Notes: generated by a model from the sequence alone, not told the origin. A stretch of 64,000 nt of DNA from Sinomonas atrocyanea (GCF_001577305.1 NZ_CP014518.1:682001-746000), one strand, 5' to 3'. Counted from the stretch's first letter, positions 33,956-43,572 are shown. Numbers and translations: made by a program.

Positions 33956-34959
33956 TGCGCATCCTTCTCTGGCACGTCCATGGCGGCTGGATGGACGGAT
34001 TCGTCCGCGGCCCGCACCGCTACGTGGTGCCTGTCGACGCGGAGCACGGGCCCTGGGGTCTCGGCCTCGCGGGCAGGCCGTGGCCGCACGCCGTGGAGGC
34101 CACGGCCGAGGACCTCGCGTCCCGCGGAGGCGAGGTCGACGCCGTCGTGCTCCAGCGCACCGAGGAGATCGAGCTCGTCCGGTCGCTGACGGGGCTGCGG
34201 CCGGGAGTCGATGTCCCCGCGGTGTTCGTCGAGCACAACACCCCCAAAGGATCGGTCCCGAACACGCGGCATCCGCTCGCCGACCAGACCGACATCCCGA
34301 TCGTGCACGTGACGCACTTCAACGCGCTGATGTGGGACAGCGGCCGCGCGCCCGTCTTCGTGGTCGAGCACGGCGTCCGCGATCCCGGGCTGGGCTACAC
34401 GGGAGAGCTCGAGAGGCTCGGAGTGGCCGTGAACGAGCCCGTCCGCCGCGGCCGGGTGGCGGGAACGGACCTGCTGCCGGCCTTCTCGGAGGCCGCGCCC
34501 ATCGACGTCTTCGGCATGGGCGGCGGAGGCCTCGCCGAGGCGACGGGGGTGGGCCCCGACCGCCTCGCCTGGGCAGGCGACCTGCCCTCGGAGGCACTGC
34601 ACGCCGAGCTCGCCCGACGGCGCGCCTACCTCCACCCCTTCCGCTGGACCTCGCTGGGGCTCGCCCTCATCGAGGCCATGTTCCTCGGCCTTCCGGTGCT
34701 CGTGGTGGGCGCCACGGAAGCCTGGCGCGCCGTCCCCCCGGAGGCAGGCTGCGTCAGCTCCGACCCGAAGGAACTCATCGCCGCCGCCCGCCGCTTGCTT
34801 GCCCACCCGGGCGAGGCCGCGGAGATGGGGCACAACGCACGCAAGGCTGCCCAGGCCCGCTATGGGCTGGACCGGTTCCACGCCGCGTGGGACGAGGTGC
34901 TCGCTGAAGCCGCCGGAGGGACCCGCGGCGCGAACACGCTGAAAGGAGCACAACGATGA
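33955..34959 (+). CDS. glycosyltransferase (GT-B, group 1-like)
   Basis: A 334-residue protein. The N-terminal half begins MRILLWHVHGGWMDGFVRG and includes FVEHNTPKGSVPNTRHP; the C-terminal half has AYLHPFRWTSLGLALIEAMF, which is the E-x7-E-type donor site region of GT4-like enzymes, then LGLPVLVVG. It is shorter than classical GT4 proteins. Donor and acceptor cannot be predicted, but overlap with GT9 and GT4 genes places it in the same glycan pathway. Confidence 0.8.
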   Translation: MRILLWHVHGGWMDGFVRGPHRYVVPVDAEHGPWGLGLAGRPWPHAVEATAEDLASRGGEVDAVVLQRTEEIELVRSLTGLRPGVDVPAVFVEHNTPKGSVPNTRHPLADQTDIPIVHVTHFNALMWDSGRAPVFVVEHGVRDPGLGYTGELERLGVAVNEPVRRGRVAGTDLLPAFSEAAPIDVFGMGGGGLAEATGVGPDRLAWAGDLPSEALHAELARRRAYLHPFRWTSLGLALIEAMFLGLPVLVVGATEAWRAVPPEAGCVSSDPKELIAAARRLLAHPGEAAEMGHNARKAAQARYGLDRFHAAWDEVLAEAAGGTRGANTLKGAQR

Positions 34960-36242
34960 AGATCGCCATGGTCTCGGAGCACGCGAGCCCGCTCGCCGCC
35001 ATCGGGGGCGAAGACGCGGGAGGGCAGAACGTGCACGTCGCTGAGCTCTCCGCGGCGCTCGTCCGCCGCGGGCACGCCGTCACCGTCTTCACACGCCGCG
35101 ACAGCGACAGGCTCCACTGGGAGCAGATGCTGCCCACCGGCGTCGGCCTCGTCAACGTCGACGCAGGGCCGCCGCGCGCCGTTCCGAAGGACAGGCTCCT
35201 GCCCTTCATCCCCGAGCTCGCGGACCGGATCAGCGAGTACTGGGCGCAGGATCCCCCGGACGTCGTGCACGGGCACTTCTGGATGTCCGGCGTCGCCTGC
35301 ATCGAGGCAGCCGAGAAGGTGCAGCGCCTCGGTCTCACGCCGCCCGTCGTGGCAGAGACGTTCCACGCCCTCGGCGTGGTCAAGCGCCGCCACCAGGGAG
35401 TCGAGGACACGAGTCCCCCCGAACGCGAGACGCTCGAACCCTGGGTTGCGCGCTCGGTGGACCGCGTCATCGCCACCTGCCCCGACGAGGCCTTCGAGCT
35501 GCGTGCCATGGGCGTGAACCGCCGGCACATCTCCCTTGCGCCCTGCGGCGTCGACACCCGCCTCTTCACGCCCGAGGGACCGGCCAGGGCGCGGGGACAG
35601 CGGTTTCGCATCGCCACGATCGGCCGCCTCGTGCCGCGCAAGGGCGTGGACACGGTGATCCGTGCGCTCGCCCTCCTCGCCGAGTCCGGGCGCAGGGACA
35701 TCGAGCTCCTCGTGGTCGGCGGCTCTGTGGCGAAGGAGCGCGTGGCCGGCGACCCGGAGGCTCGCCGCCTGCGCGACCTCGCCGACTCCCTCGGGGTCGG
35801 CGGCCAGGTCATCTTCACGGGCCAGGTGGCCCGGGACGCCATGCCCCAGCTCCTGCGCAGCCTCGATGCCGTGGTCTGCTGCCCCTGGTACGAGCCCTTC
35901 GGCATCGTCCCGCTCGAGGCCATGGCCTGCGGCGTCCCCACCATCGTGGCCGCCGTGGGCGGACTCGCCGAGACCACGGTGGACGGTGTGACGGGCCTCC
36001 ACGTCCCGCCCAAGGACCCGGACGCCCTCGCCGACGCCGTGGCCGCGCTCGCGGACGATCCGCAGCGGCGCGCGGCACTCGGCGCGGCCGGGGTCGAGCG
36101 CGCACGGAGCCGCTACACGTGGGACAAGGTCGCATCCGACACCGAGCGCATCTACCGGGTGATGCGCGAGCACTGGCAGCAGCCCGAGCCGGACGTCCTC
36201 CGGTCCCGGCGTCGGCTGCGCCGCATCGAGGAGGGAGCCTGA
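34956..36242 (+). CDS. glycosyltransferase family 4 protein
   Basis: A 428-residue GT-B enzyme. MKIAMVSEHASPLAAIGGED AGGQ-type glycine-rich start, HGHFWMSGVACIEAAEKV, IATIGRLVPRKGVDTVIRAL and the donor-site motif YEPFGIVPLEAMACGVPTIV are all present, closest to sucrose-phosphate-synthase/MshA-like members. It should transfer a sugar from a nucleotide donor. The ATG overlaps the previous stop by 4 bp, and AAAGGAG lies upstream. The C-terminus is basic. Confidence 0.88.
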   Translation: MKIAMVSEHASPLAAIGGEDAGGQNVHVAELSAALVRRGHAVTVFTRRDSDRLHWEQMLPTGVGLVNVDAGPPRAVPKDRLLPFIPELADRISEYWAQDPPDVVHGHFWMSGVACIEAAEKVQRLGLTPPVVAETFHALGVVKRRHQGVEDTSPPERETLEPWVARSVDRVIATCPDEAFELRAMGVNRRHISLAPCGVDTRLFTPEGPARARGQRFRIATIGRLVPRKGVDTVIRALALLAESGRRDIELLVVGGSVAKERVAGDPEARRLRDLADSLGVGGQVIFTGQVARDAMPQLLRSLDAVVCCPWYEPFGIVPLEAMACGVPTIVAAVGGLAETTVDGVTGLHVPPKDPDALADAVAALADDPQRRAALGAAGVERARSRYTWDKVASDTERIYRVMREHWQQPEPDVLRSRRRLRRIEEGA

Positions 36243-36244
36243 GG

Positions 36245-37006
36245 ATGTGTGCAGCTCACCGAGGACTGGACGCCGCGCGGGCCACGCCCCGCTCCCGGGC
36301 GGCCCTGCGGACCGTACCCGGCGCCGCGAACGCCGCCTTCCGCTCCGCCGCCCAGCGCGGCCGGCCCGCCAGCGACCCCACCGCTGCGCTCGCACGCAGC
36401 GTGGCCGCGCACATCGCCGAGTCGATGGTGGCCCTCGAGGTCCTCGAGCGCCACTCCCTCCTGCTCGCGCGCTGGGGGCATGATCTGGCCCATCGGCTCT
36501 CCCACGGCGCCAGACTGCTTGTGGCCGGCAACGGCGGCTCCGCGGCCGAGGCGCAGCACCTCACGGCCGAGCTTGTGGGGCGGTACGACGGCGAGCGGGC
36601 TCCGTTCTCTGCGATCGCCCTCCACGGGGACACCTCCGCGATGACGGCGATCGGGAACGACTACGGCTACGACGAGGTGTTCGCCCGGCAGATCCGGGCC
36701 CACGCCCGGGAGGGGGACGTCGTCGTGCTCCTCTCCACGTCCGGGAAGAGCCCCAACCTCCTCTGCGCCGCCGCGGCCGCCCGGGAGGTCGGCGCGGTGA
36801 GCTGGGCCATGACGGGCCCTGGACCCAATCCGCTCTCGTTGGCGGTGGACGAGGCGGTGCTCCTCGACGGGAGGAACTGCCACGTCCAGGAGTCCCAGCT
36901 GGTGGCGATCCACGCACTGTGCGCGTGCTTCGACGCGTGCATCGCGGACGCTCCGGTGCCGAAGCCACGGGCCGCACGAACCGCTCCAGGAAGGGAGCCC
37001 CGATGA
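36245..37006 (+). CDS. gmhA: SIS-domain phosphoheptose isomerase (GmhA-like)
   Basis: A 253-residue protein. An Ala/Arg-rich lead of about 50 residues precedes the SIS fold: LLVAGNGGSAAEAQHLTAEL with the metal-site Glu/His, GNDYGYDEVFARQIRAHARE and VVLLSTSGKSPNLLCAAAAA. This is the pattern of sedoheptulose-7-phosphate isomerase, the first step to nucleotide-heptose. GAGGGAG precedes the ATG at 36245. Its stop overlaps the hldE start (ATGA). The N-terminal extension is unusual for GmhA (about 190-200 residues). Confidence 0.85.
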   Translation: MCAAHRGLDAARATPRSRAALRTVPGAANAAFRSAAQRGRPASDPTAALARSVAAHIAESMVALEVLERHSLLLARWGHDLAHRLSHGARLLVAGNGGSAAEAQHLTAELVGRYDGERAPFSAIALHGDTSAMTAIGNDYGYDEVFARQIRAHAREGDVVVLLSTSGKSPNLLCAAAAAREVGAVSWAMTGPGPNPLSLAVDEAVLLDGRNCHVQESQLVAIHALCACFDACIADAPVPKPRAARTAPGREPR

Positions 37007-38411
37007 GGCTTGCCGTGGTGGGAGACACCCTGATGGACATCGACCTGCACGGCCACGCGAGCCGGCTCTGCCCGGACGCGCCCGCGCCCATTGTCGAGGT
37101 GAGCCGGCGGCTCGAGCGTGCGGGCGGGGCCGGACTGGTGGCGGCGATGCTCGCGGAGGACGGGCACGACGTCGATCTCATCACCGCGCTCTCCAACGAC
37201 CAGGCGGCGGCCCGCCTCCGCGCCCTGCTCAGCGGGGTGCGCGTGAGCGCCGGGGCGCTCGGCGGCCCGACCCCCGTCAAGATGCGCCTCATCGCGGACG
37301 GCCAACGAGTCGCGCGGATCGACGAGGGCTGCGGCCAGAAGCCCTTCCCCCTGGTCGACGAGACGATGCTCGAGCGGATCCGCGGCGCGGACGCCATCGT
37401 CGTCGCCGACTACGGCCGCCGGCTCGCCGAGGCCCCCACGCTCCGGGCCATGATCGAGTCCGTGGCCCGGCACGTGCCTGTGGTGTGGGATCCGCACCCC
37501 CAGGGCGCCCGGCCCGTCTCCAGGGCTGCGGCCGTGACGCCGAACCTGCCCGAGCTGCTCGCGTTCTCGGGGCGCGCCGTCAACGGACTCGGCGCCGTCG
37601 CGACCGCGGGGGCCGGCTGAGGGAGCGCTGGAACGCGGACTCGGTGGTGGTCACCCTGGCCGAACGGGGTGCCCTCATCTGCGGGCCTGAGGCCGACACC
37701 CACATCGCGGCCCCCGCGGCCGGGCTGAGGATCGAGGACTCGTGTGGGGCGGGGGACCGCTTCGCCGCCTCGCTCGCCGTCGCGCTCGCCGCCGGTCACG
37801 GGCTCGAGAAGGCGGTCGAGGCCGCCATCTCGTCAGCGGTGGAGTTCCTCGGCGGGGGCGGCGTCTCCTCGCTTGAGGGCAGCCAGGCGCCCCTGCCGCC
37901 CGCGGCTTCCGGGGACAGCTCCCAGGCGCTGCCGGCGGGGGAGGGCGAGCCGGAGGAGAGTGTGGCCTTCGCCCTCGGGCGGCGCGTCCAGTCCACCGGC
38001 GGCCGAGTGGTGGCCGCCGGAGGCTGCTTCGACCTCCTGCACGCGGGCCACCTCCGGCTCCTCGAGGCCGCCCGCGGCCTCGGCGACTGCCTCATCGTGT
38101 GCCTCAACTCCGACGAGTCCATCCGACGCCTCAAGGGCGACTCCCGCCCGCTCATGTCCCAGGCCGACAGGGCGGACCTGCTCCTCGGGCTCAGCTGCGT
38201 GGACGCCGTCGAGGTCTTCTCCGAGGACACCCCGGAGCAGCTGCTCAAGGAGCTCCGCCCCGATGTCTGGGTCAAGGGCGCCGACTACGACGCCGAGCAG
38301 CTGCCCGAGACCGCGCTCCTGCGGGGGTGGGGCGGCGACGTCGTGACCGTACCGCTCGAGCCGGGACGGTCGACGACGGGCCTCGCCTCCGCGATCGCGG
38401 GGCTGGGCTGA
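37003..38411 (+). pseudogene. hldE: HldE-like bifunctional heptose kinase/adenylyltransferase, one-base frameshift (copy 1)
   Basis: The first frame (37003-37620) gives an RfaE/PfkB-type kinase start: MRLAVVGDTLMDIDLHGHAS, the AGGAG loop and VWDPHPQGARPVS. It ends early at GGGGG (37608-37612). In the shifted frame the kinase resumes with RERWNADSVVVTLAERGAL and the ATP-site SCGAGDRFAASLAVALA, then the nucleotidyltransferase domain VVAAGGCFDLLHAGHLRLLE and VDAVEVFSEDTPEQLLKELR. Adding one G would give a normal protein of about 469 residues. HldE phosphorylates heptose 7-phosphate at C1 and then forms ADP-heptose. Either a recent inactivating deletion or a homopolymer sequence error. Confidence 0.85.
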
Positions 38412-38460
38412 CGCTGGCGAGACCAACCAAGACCATCACCACACAACAGGAAGGAACCCC

Positions 38461-39201
38461 ATGACGACGATGAGCACGAGCACCAGCCCAGAGGTCGAGC
38501 AGTCCACCCAGGAGCCCCTGCGCGGGGCCCGGATCCTCGTGACCGGGGGCGCCTCGGGCCTCGGGGCAGCGATCGTCGATGCGGCCGCGGCGCAGGGGGC
38601 CCGGCCCATCGTGGTCGACCGGCAGCCTGCTCCCGAGGGCGTGACCGGCGTGGTCGCGGACCTCTCCGTGCGCGAGGAGGCGGAGGCCGCCGTCGCCCGT
38701 GCCGCCGAGGAGGCGGGCGGCCTCGACGCGGTGGTGTGCGCCGCAGGCATCGACCGCTGCGGCGAGCTCACCGAGGTGGCCGCCGACGAATGGGAGCGCG
38801 TGCTGCGCGTGAACCTCATCGGCACGGCCGCCGTAGTGCGGGCCGCCCTTCCTCATCTGCTCGAGTCCCATGGGCGGGTGGTGACCGTCGCGTCGACCCT
38901 CGGCCTCCGGGGGGCGGCAGGGGCCACCGCCTACTGTGCCTCCAAGTTCGGCGTGATCGGCTTCAGCAGGGCTCTGGCCGCCGAGCTCAAGGGCAGGGTC
39001 GGCGTCACCACGCTGATCCCGGGAGGCATGGATACGGCCTTCTTCGACGACCGCCCAGAAGACTACAAGCCCCACGACCGCAGCACCCTCAACCGACCCT
39101 CCGATGTGGCCCGCTCGGTGCTCTTCGCCCTCTCCCAGCCGCGGGGCTGCGAGATCCGCGAGCTGCTCGTGGCCGGGTCGATGGAGGATTCCTGGCCGTA
39201 G
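38461..39201 (+). CDS. short-chain dehydrogenase/reductase
   Basis: A 246-residue classical SDR. The cofactor loop is VTGGASGLGAAIVDAAA; the NNAG-equivalent reads VCAAGIDRCG; the catalytic Ser and Tyr-x3-Lys are in VASTLGLRG and AYCASKFGVIG. The C-terminus after LIPGGMDTAFF fits the family. It is not an HldD-type epimerase, which is an extended SDR. GGAAGGA precedes the ATG. Its place after hldE suggests it modifies the heptose or another sugar of the same glycan; the substrate is unknown. Confidence 0.85.
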   Translation: MTTMSTSTSPEVEQSTQEPLRGARILVTGGASGLGAAIVDAAAAQGARPIVVDRQPAPEGVTGVVADLSVREEAEAAVARAAEEAGGLDAVVCAAGIDRCGELTEVAADEWERVLRVNLIGTAAVVRAALPHLLESHGRVVTVASTLGLRGAAGATAYCASKFGVIGFSRALAAELKGRVGVTTLIPGGMDTAFFDDRPEDYKPHDRSTLNRPSDVARSVLFALSQPRGCEIRELLVAGSMEDSWP

Positions 39202-39221
39202 GCCGGCATAGATTGGGGCCC

Positions 39222-40205
39222 ATGGAGAACCGGACCGCCGAGGTCTACAGGGCCTTCGCCGAGGGCGAGGCACGAGGGGTATCCGACGTCTTCTTCGACT
39301 GGGCGAGCTCCATCGCAGAGGATGCCGCTGTCGTAGGACTCCTCGAGTCCCTCCCACAGGCCAAGCGACAGCCCAACCTCGTCTTCGCAGCGGCCCGCCT
39401 CCAGGGGGCGCCGGTGGGGCCCTACGCGGGATTCCGCTCATGGCTCCTGTCTCACTGGCCGGCCGTGGAATCCCTGGTCCTGGAACGGTCCACCCAGACC
39501 AACGAGGCGGCCCGGTGCGCGGTCCTCCTCCCCGTGCTGAGCCGCCTGGTGGGACCGCTGGCGCTCATCGAGGCCGGCGCCTCCGCAGGACTGTGCCTCT
39601 ACCCGGACAGGTACAGCTACCGCTACGACCTCGGCGACCGCACGGTGTCCCTCGATCCCGCCACGGGGACGAGCACCGTGGAGCTGCCCTGCCGCATCGA
39701 TGCGGGGAGCGTCCCCGATCGACTGCCTGACGTCGTGTGGCGTTCCGGCGTCGACCTGAATCCGGTCGACGTCGGCGACCCATCGCAGATGGAGTGGCTC
39801 GAGACGCTCGTCTGGCCCGAACACCAGGACCGCCGCGACCGTCTGCGCGCCGCCGCGGCGGTTGCGGCAGCGGATCCCGCGACCATCCTGCGCGGCGACC
39901 TCGTGGACAGCATCCGGGGGCTCGTGGAGGAGGCCCCGCCCGGTGCACGCGTGGTCGTCTTCCACAGCGCCGCGCTCGTCTACCTCGATCCGGCTCGGAG
40001 GGCCCAGTTCGTCGATCTCGTGCAGTCGCTGCCCGGAGTCACCTGGGTCAGCAACGAGGGCGAGCGTGTCCTGCCCCCAGTGGCTGCCCAGCTCACCGAG
40101 TCTGCGCTCGGGCGGACGGTCGTCTCGCTGAACGGGAGGCCCAGCGCGTTCGCCGGACCGCACGGCCAGAGCTACCAAAGACTGACCGGGCCTGCTGACG
40201 ACTGA
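39222..40205 (+). CDS. DUF2332 family protein
   Basis: A 327-residue protein matching DUF2332, common in actinobacteria: FADEGE-like FAEGEARGVSDVFFDWASS, LIEAGASAGLCLYPDRYSYR and GLDLNPVDV-like GVDLNPVDVGDPSQMEWL, then VVFHSAALVYLDPARRAQFV. The GASAGLCL loop recalls methyltransferase-type nucleotide binding, but no activity is established. TAGATT at 39209-39214 lies 7 bp before the ATG and there is no ribosome binding site, so the transcript is probably leaderless. Confidence 0.8.
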   Translation: MENRTAEVYRAFAEGEARGVSDVFFDWASSIAEDAAVVGLLESLPQAKRQPNLVFAAARLQGAPVGPYAGFRSWLLSHWPAVESLVLERSTQTNEAARCAVLLPVLSRLVGPLALIEAGASAGLCLYPDRYSYRYDLGDRTVSLDPATGTSTVELPCRIDAGSVPDRLPDVVWRSGVDLNPVDVGDPSQMEWLETLVWPEHQDRRDRLRAAAAVAAADPATILRGDLVDSIRGLVEEAPPGARVVVFHSAALVYLDPARRAQFVDLVQSLPGVTWVSNEGERVLPPVAAQLTESALGRTVVSLNGRPSAFAGPHGQSYQRLTGPADD

Positions 40206-40282
40206 GACGCACAGCCGCTCGATTTTCGAAAGTATCAACCCATGATCTTTTTTATATCGAATCCATGTACTAAAATTGGTGT
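40206..40282 (+). promoter_or_regulatory. AT-rich promoter patch before the HNH gene
   Basis: In an otherwise extremely GC-rich window, 40220-40280 is mostly A and T, including a T6 tract at 40244-40252. TAAAAT at 40271-40276 fits a -10 box 6 bp before the ATG at 40283, with no ribosome binding site, consistent with a leaderless transcript. Confidence 0.5.
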
Positions 40283-42145
40283 ATGGAGCGAGATGGCCGG
40301 TCGGAGTCGGAGGCAGCGGTGCCTCCCGACGACGCCGTGTCGTCCGTAGGGTTCCCGTCCGAGCCGCCGGAGTGGTTGCGGCTGGAGTGGGAGCTGAACG
40401 ATCTGGCGCGGCCGCAGGGGGGTGGCCCGGCCGCGCTCGGGCCAGTGCTCTCGGCAGCGTTCCGGCGCGTCCCGGACAAGGACCTCGCCGTGTCCGTACG
40501 GGGAGGGGTGGACGCGGCACTGTTCGCTTCTGTGGATGCGGGACTGTTCGCGGACCCGGAAGAGCTCGAGGTCTTCCCCGCCCCGGTGGTGCGGGCGGAA
40601 CTGCGCGAGGTGGCCGCTGCCGGGCTCGTACGCCGCCTGGTCCGCCTCGAACAGGTCGAGGCCGCACGCCTGGCCGAGCAGGCCGCGGTTCTAGGTGCCC
40701 TCGTCGACCTCTGCGCCGGTGACGGCACCGACCCCTTCCGAACGGCGGAGGCGGCCTCGATCGCGGCCTCGGAGGTCTCGGCGGCCCTGAAAGTCTCCGC
40801 CCGCACCGCCAAAGGCCTTGTCGCCGAGGCCCTGTCCCTGACCGACCCGGCCGCCGCCCCCATCCTGGCGGCGCTCGCCGGCGGGCGGCTCTCCCGCCGC
40901 CGGGCCAAGGCGGTCCTGGACGCGGCCGTCCCCGTGCCTGCGGAACGCCTGCCGGCATTCCTGGCCGCCGCCGTCGAGGCCGCCTGCCCCTCCGACCCCG
41001 ACCGGATACCGTCCCCGGCCGCCCTCACCCGTCGGCTGCGCCGCCTCGTCGAGGACCACGCTGACGAGCCGCTGACCGCTCGCAAGGCCCACGCCGCCGC
41101 CGGCCGCCGCGTCGACCTCGACCCGGCCCCCGACGGGATGTGCTGGCTCACCGCGTACCTGCCCCTCGAACAGGGGGCCGCGATCGACACCCGCCTCGAG
41201 GCCATCGCCCGCTCCCTCCAGGCCCCCGACGAGGCCCGCACCCTCGCACAGCTGCGCGCCGACGCCTTCGCCGACCTCCTGACCGCCGGCACCACGGTCC
41301 CGGCCGGCACCGCGGTCCCGGGCGGGATCACGGGCGTCCGCGGGACCACGGGCGCCGGCGACACGGCCCCCGCCGCCGGGCACCCGATGGCCGCCACGGC
41401 GGCGGAGCCGGCCATCCCCGGCGCGCCAGCCAAGTCAGCCGGGTCAGCCAAGTCAGCCGGGCCAGCCAAGTCAGCCGGATCAGCCAAGTCAACCGGGTCA
41501 GCCAGGCCCGCTGGCCCTGCGGGGTCCGGGGTGCGGTGCGAGGTCGTCCTCGTCCTGCCCGCCGCGACCGCAGCCGGGACCTCCGAGACCCCGGCCGAAC
41601 TCCTCGGCTACGGCCCCGTCGACCCCGCAGCGGCCCGGCTCCTCGCCGCCCAGGCGGCCACCTGGACGAGGCTGTGGGCCGACCCCGCCACGGGCGCGCC
41701 CCTGGCCATCGGCCGCGCCCGCTACGCCCCGACCGCCGCGATGCGTCGCTACCTCGGCGCCCGCGATGCCACCTGCCGCTTTCCCGGCTGCGACCGCCCC
41801 GCCCCCACCACCGAGGCCGACCACACCACCGAGTGGCACGCCGGTGGCCACACCGCTGCAGACAACCTCGCCCTTCTCTGCCGCGAACACCACCGTCTCA
41901 AGACCCGCGGCCACTGGACCCTCCGCCAAGCGGCCACCACCCAGCCCATCCCGCCCACCCAGAGCCGCAACGCCCCACCCAGCCCACCGGCACCGAACCC
42001 CACGGCACCCAGCCCACCGGCACCCAATCCACCGGTATCCAGTCCACCGGGAGCCTTCACACCGCCGGGCACCCTCCACTGGACCTCACCAGCGGGACTG
42101 GCCTACACCACCTACCCCCACCACGACCCGCCCCCGCCCTTCTAG
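40283..42145 (+). CDS. DUF222/HNH endonuclease-motif protein (13E12 repeat type)
   Basis: A 620-residue protein. Residues about 90-330 are the helical DUF222 domain (LAALAGGRLSRRRAKAVLDA, DEARTLAQLRADAFADLLTA). A Pro/Ser/Lys/Gly linker of about 70 residues follows, then the HNH module CRFPGCDRPAPTTEADHTTE and NLALLCREHHRLKTRGHW. Tail residues are Pro-rich. These proteins form a large, repeated family in actinobacteria and are usually present in many copies; the true substrate is unknown. Low-complexity parts are coded by tandem DNA repeats. Confidence 0.88.
   Translation: MERDGRSESEAAVPPDDAVSSVGFPSEPPEWLRLEWELNDLARPQGGGPAALGPVLSAAFRRVPDKDLAVSVRGGVDAALFASVDAGLFADPEELEVFPAPVVRAELREVAAAGLVRRLVRLEQVEAARLAEQAAVLGALVDLCAGDGTDPFRTAEAASIAASEVSAALKVSARTAKGLVAEALSLTDPAAAPILAALAGGRLSRRRAKAVLDAAVPVPAERLPAFLAAAVEAACPSDPDRIPSPAALTRRLRRLVEDHADEPLTARKAHAAAGRRVDLDPAPDGMCWLTAYLPLEQGAAIDTRLEAIARSLQAPDEARTLAQLRADAFADLLTAGTTVPAGTAVPGGITGVRGTTGAGDTAPAAGHPMAATAAEPAIPGAPAKSAGSAKSAGPAKSAGSAKSTGSARPAGPAGSGVRCEVVLVLPAATAAGTSETPAELLGYGPVDPAAARLLAAQAATWTRLWADPATGAPLAIGRARYAPTAAMRRYLGARDATCRFPGCDRPAPTTEADHTTEWHAGGHTAADNLALLCREHHRLKTRGHWTLRQAATTQPIPPTQSRNAPPSPPAPNPTAPSPPAPNPPVSSPPGAFTPPGTLHWTSPAGLAYTTYPHHDPPPPF
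41425..41512 (+). repeat. tandem 18-bp repeats coding the SAKSAG linker
   Basis: The unit TCAGCCAAGTCAGCCGGG, with small variations, repeats about four to five times and encodes SAKSAG/PAKSAG/SAKSTG. A second degenerate repeat, ACCCAGCCCACCGGC-like, lies at about 41968-42050 near the gene end. Confidence 0.7.
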
Positions 42146-42343
42146 GAAAGGGCTCACTCCAAGGAATGGCGCACCAAGGACTTCCGGGCAGCCGAAGCCC
42201 TCGTGACCCCTCGTCACGGGGCTGCGGGGAATGCTGGAACGGTTGTGCGGCTGCGCGGGAAGGTCGCGGGCCGCGCCGGACGGGGTGCCGCGCGGGAAAG
42301 TCATGGTGGCGTGCGGGCCGGGGCAGAGGAGCGGGGTCCCGCC

Positions 42344-43456
42344 TTACCGTCCGGCGAGGAGGGCCCGGGCGTCGTCGAGCACGTCGTCGGCCTGCACGTC
42401 GGCGACCCACGGATCGGAGTGGTCGCAGGACCTGCCGAACGGGTCGGTGCCATCGGCCCCGCACACAGGGCACAGCTGGCGCCAGGAGATCTGGACGCGG
42501 TGCATCCTCCGCTGGCGCGGGCCGGCGTTGACCAGATTGGGCCCCCAGTAGACGGAGGCCGTTGGGGTCCCCAGCGCCTGAGCGAGATGCCGGGGACCGC
42601 TGTCGTTGGCGACCACGAGCCGCGCGGCATCGAGCAGCCCCACCAGCGCGTGCAGGTCGGTCTGCCCCGCCGCCGACCCGATCCGGTGCGCGGCGCTGGG
42701 AGCCGTCGCCACGGCGTCGTGCGCGATCCCCTCGGCGAGCTCGCGCTCGCCCGGATCGCCGACCACGAGGACTTGCCAGCCCTCCTCGGCGAGCGCCGCT
42801 GCCACATGGGCGAACCGATGGGCGGGCCAGCGCCGCCGCGGATCGGTCGCCCCGGGATGGACCACGACGAGGCCCCTCGCCTCGGTCTGCAGCCACGGGG
42901 CGGCAGCCTCGGCGTCGGCGGGGACGGCCGCCAGCCGCGGTTCGAGGCGGCTCGTCTCTGCCCCTGCCAGCGCGACGACCTCGAGCCAGCGGTCCACCTC
43001 CCGCTGGTAGTAGAGGTGTGTGAGCTGGCGTTCGAGCGGGTCCGCGTCAGGGGTGGAGCAGCCCACGGTGTGGGCGGCGCCCAGGGCGAGGACGAACGGG
43101 TTCGAGTTCTTGCCGCCGCCGTGCAGCTGGGCGGCGAGCCCGATCTGCTCGGCCTGCAGCGCCGAGACGAGCTCGCCCGTGCGCGGGTCGTCCCTCCACG
43201 TGTGCCCGGACGCGTCGGGCGCGTCGGGGAAGGTCGGCACGACGGCAACGCGGTCCCACGGGCCCGGCCGGTCCTCGAGCAGGGCCGCTAGCAGCGGCGT
43301 CGTGAGCAGGGTCAGGTGCGCCGGCCGGTAGGTCTGGGACAGCGCGTCGAGCGCGGGGAGGGCCGAGAGCAGATCGCCGATCCCGCCGCCGCGGAGCACC
43401 GCGATGCGGTCCACGTCGTCGAAGGGTCCGTCCTCACCGTGGGCGGCTCGCGCCAT
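42344..43456 (-). CDS. glycosyltransferase family 9 protein (third GT9 of the cluster)
   Basis: A 370-residue GT9 enzyme. IAVLRGGGIGDLLSALPALD begins the N-domain; VVVHPGATDPRRRWPAHRFA and VVANDSGPRHLAQALGTPTA are the acceptor/donor landmarks. A Cys/His/Asp-rich tail (LCPVCGADGTDPFGRSCDHS) could bind zinc and is longer than in the other two GT9 proteins. Two ATGs follow each other; the second (43456) leaves 4 bp after GGAGG and is preferred. It is divergent from the aldehyde-dehydrogenase-like gene. Confidence 0.83.
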   Translation of the reverse strand: MARAAHGEDGPFDDVDRIAVLRGGGIGDLLSALPALDALSQTYRPAHLTLLTTPLLAALLEDRPGPWDRVAVVPTFPDAPDASGHTWRDDPRTGELVSALQAEQIGLAAQLHGGGKNSNPFVLALGAAHTVGCSTPDADPLERQLTHLYYQREVDRWLEVVALAGAETSRLEPRLAAVPADAEAAAPWLQTEARGLVVVHPGATDPRRRWPAHRFAHVAAALAEEGWQVLVVGDPGERELAEGIAHDAVATAPSAAHRIGSAAGQTDLHALVGLLDAARLVVANDSGPRHLAQALGTPTASVYWGPNLVNAGPRQRRMHRVQISWRQLCPVCGADGTDPFGRSCDHSDPWVADVQADDVLDDARALLAGR

Positions 43457-43490
43457 CATTCCTCCTTGGTCCTTGCCGGTTCTCCACCCG

Positions 43491-43572
43491 TCAGCGCCGG
43501 CCAGCGCCGGCCAGCGCCGGCCAGCATCGGTCCGCTGGTATCCGCCGGTCCGCCGGTCCGCCGGTCCGCCGG
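43491..43572. repeat. two short tandem repeats in the divergent spacer
   Basis: Four 10-bp units (CCAGCGCCGG or variants) occupy 43491-43530, and four perfect 8-bp units (TCCGCCGG) occupy 43541-43572. They fall between the starts of the GT9 gene and the aldehyde-dehydrogenase-like gene. Repeat number could vary between strains. Confidence 0.75.

Noticed and set aside
37600..37625. Programmed -1 frameshifting as the way HldE is made
   Set aside because: A GGG slip within GGGGG is imaginable, but the surrounding bases do not form a standard X-XXY-YYZ site, no stimulatory structure was recognised, and the other two lesions have different contexts.
38461..39201. SDR gene as the missing HldD epimerase
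   Set aside because: It is a classical short SDR with AYCASK, whereas HldD is an extended SDR with an N-terminal GxxGxxG near residue 7 and a different C-terminal domain.
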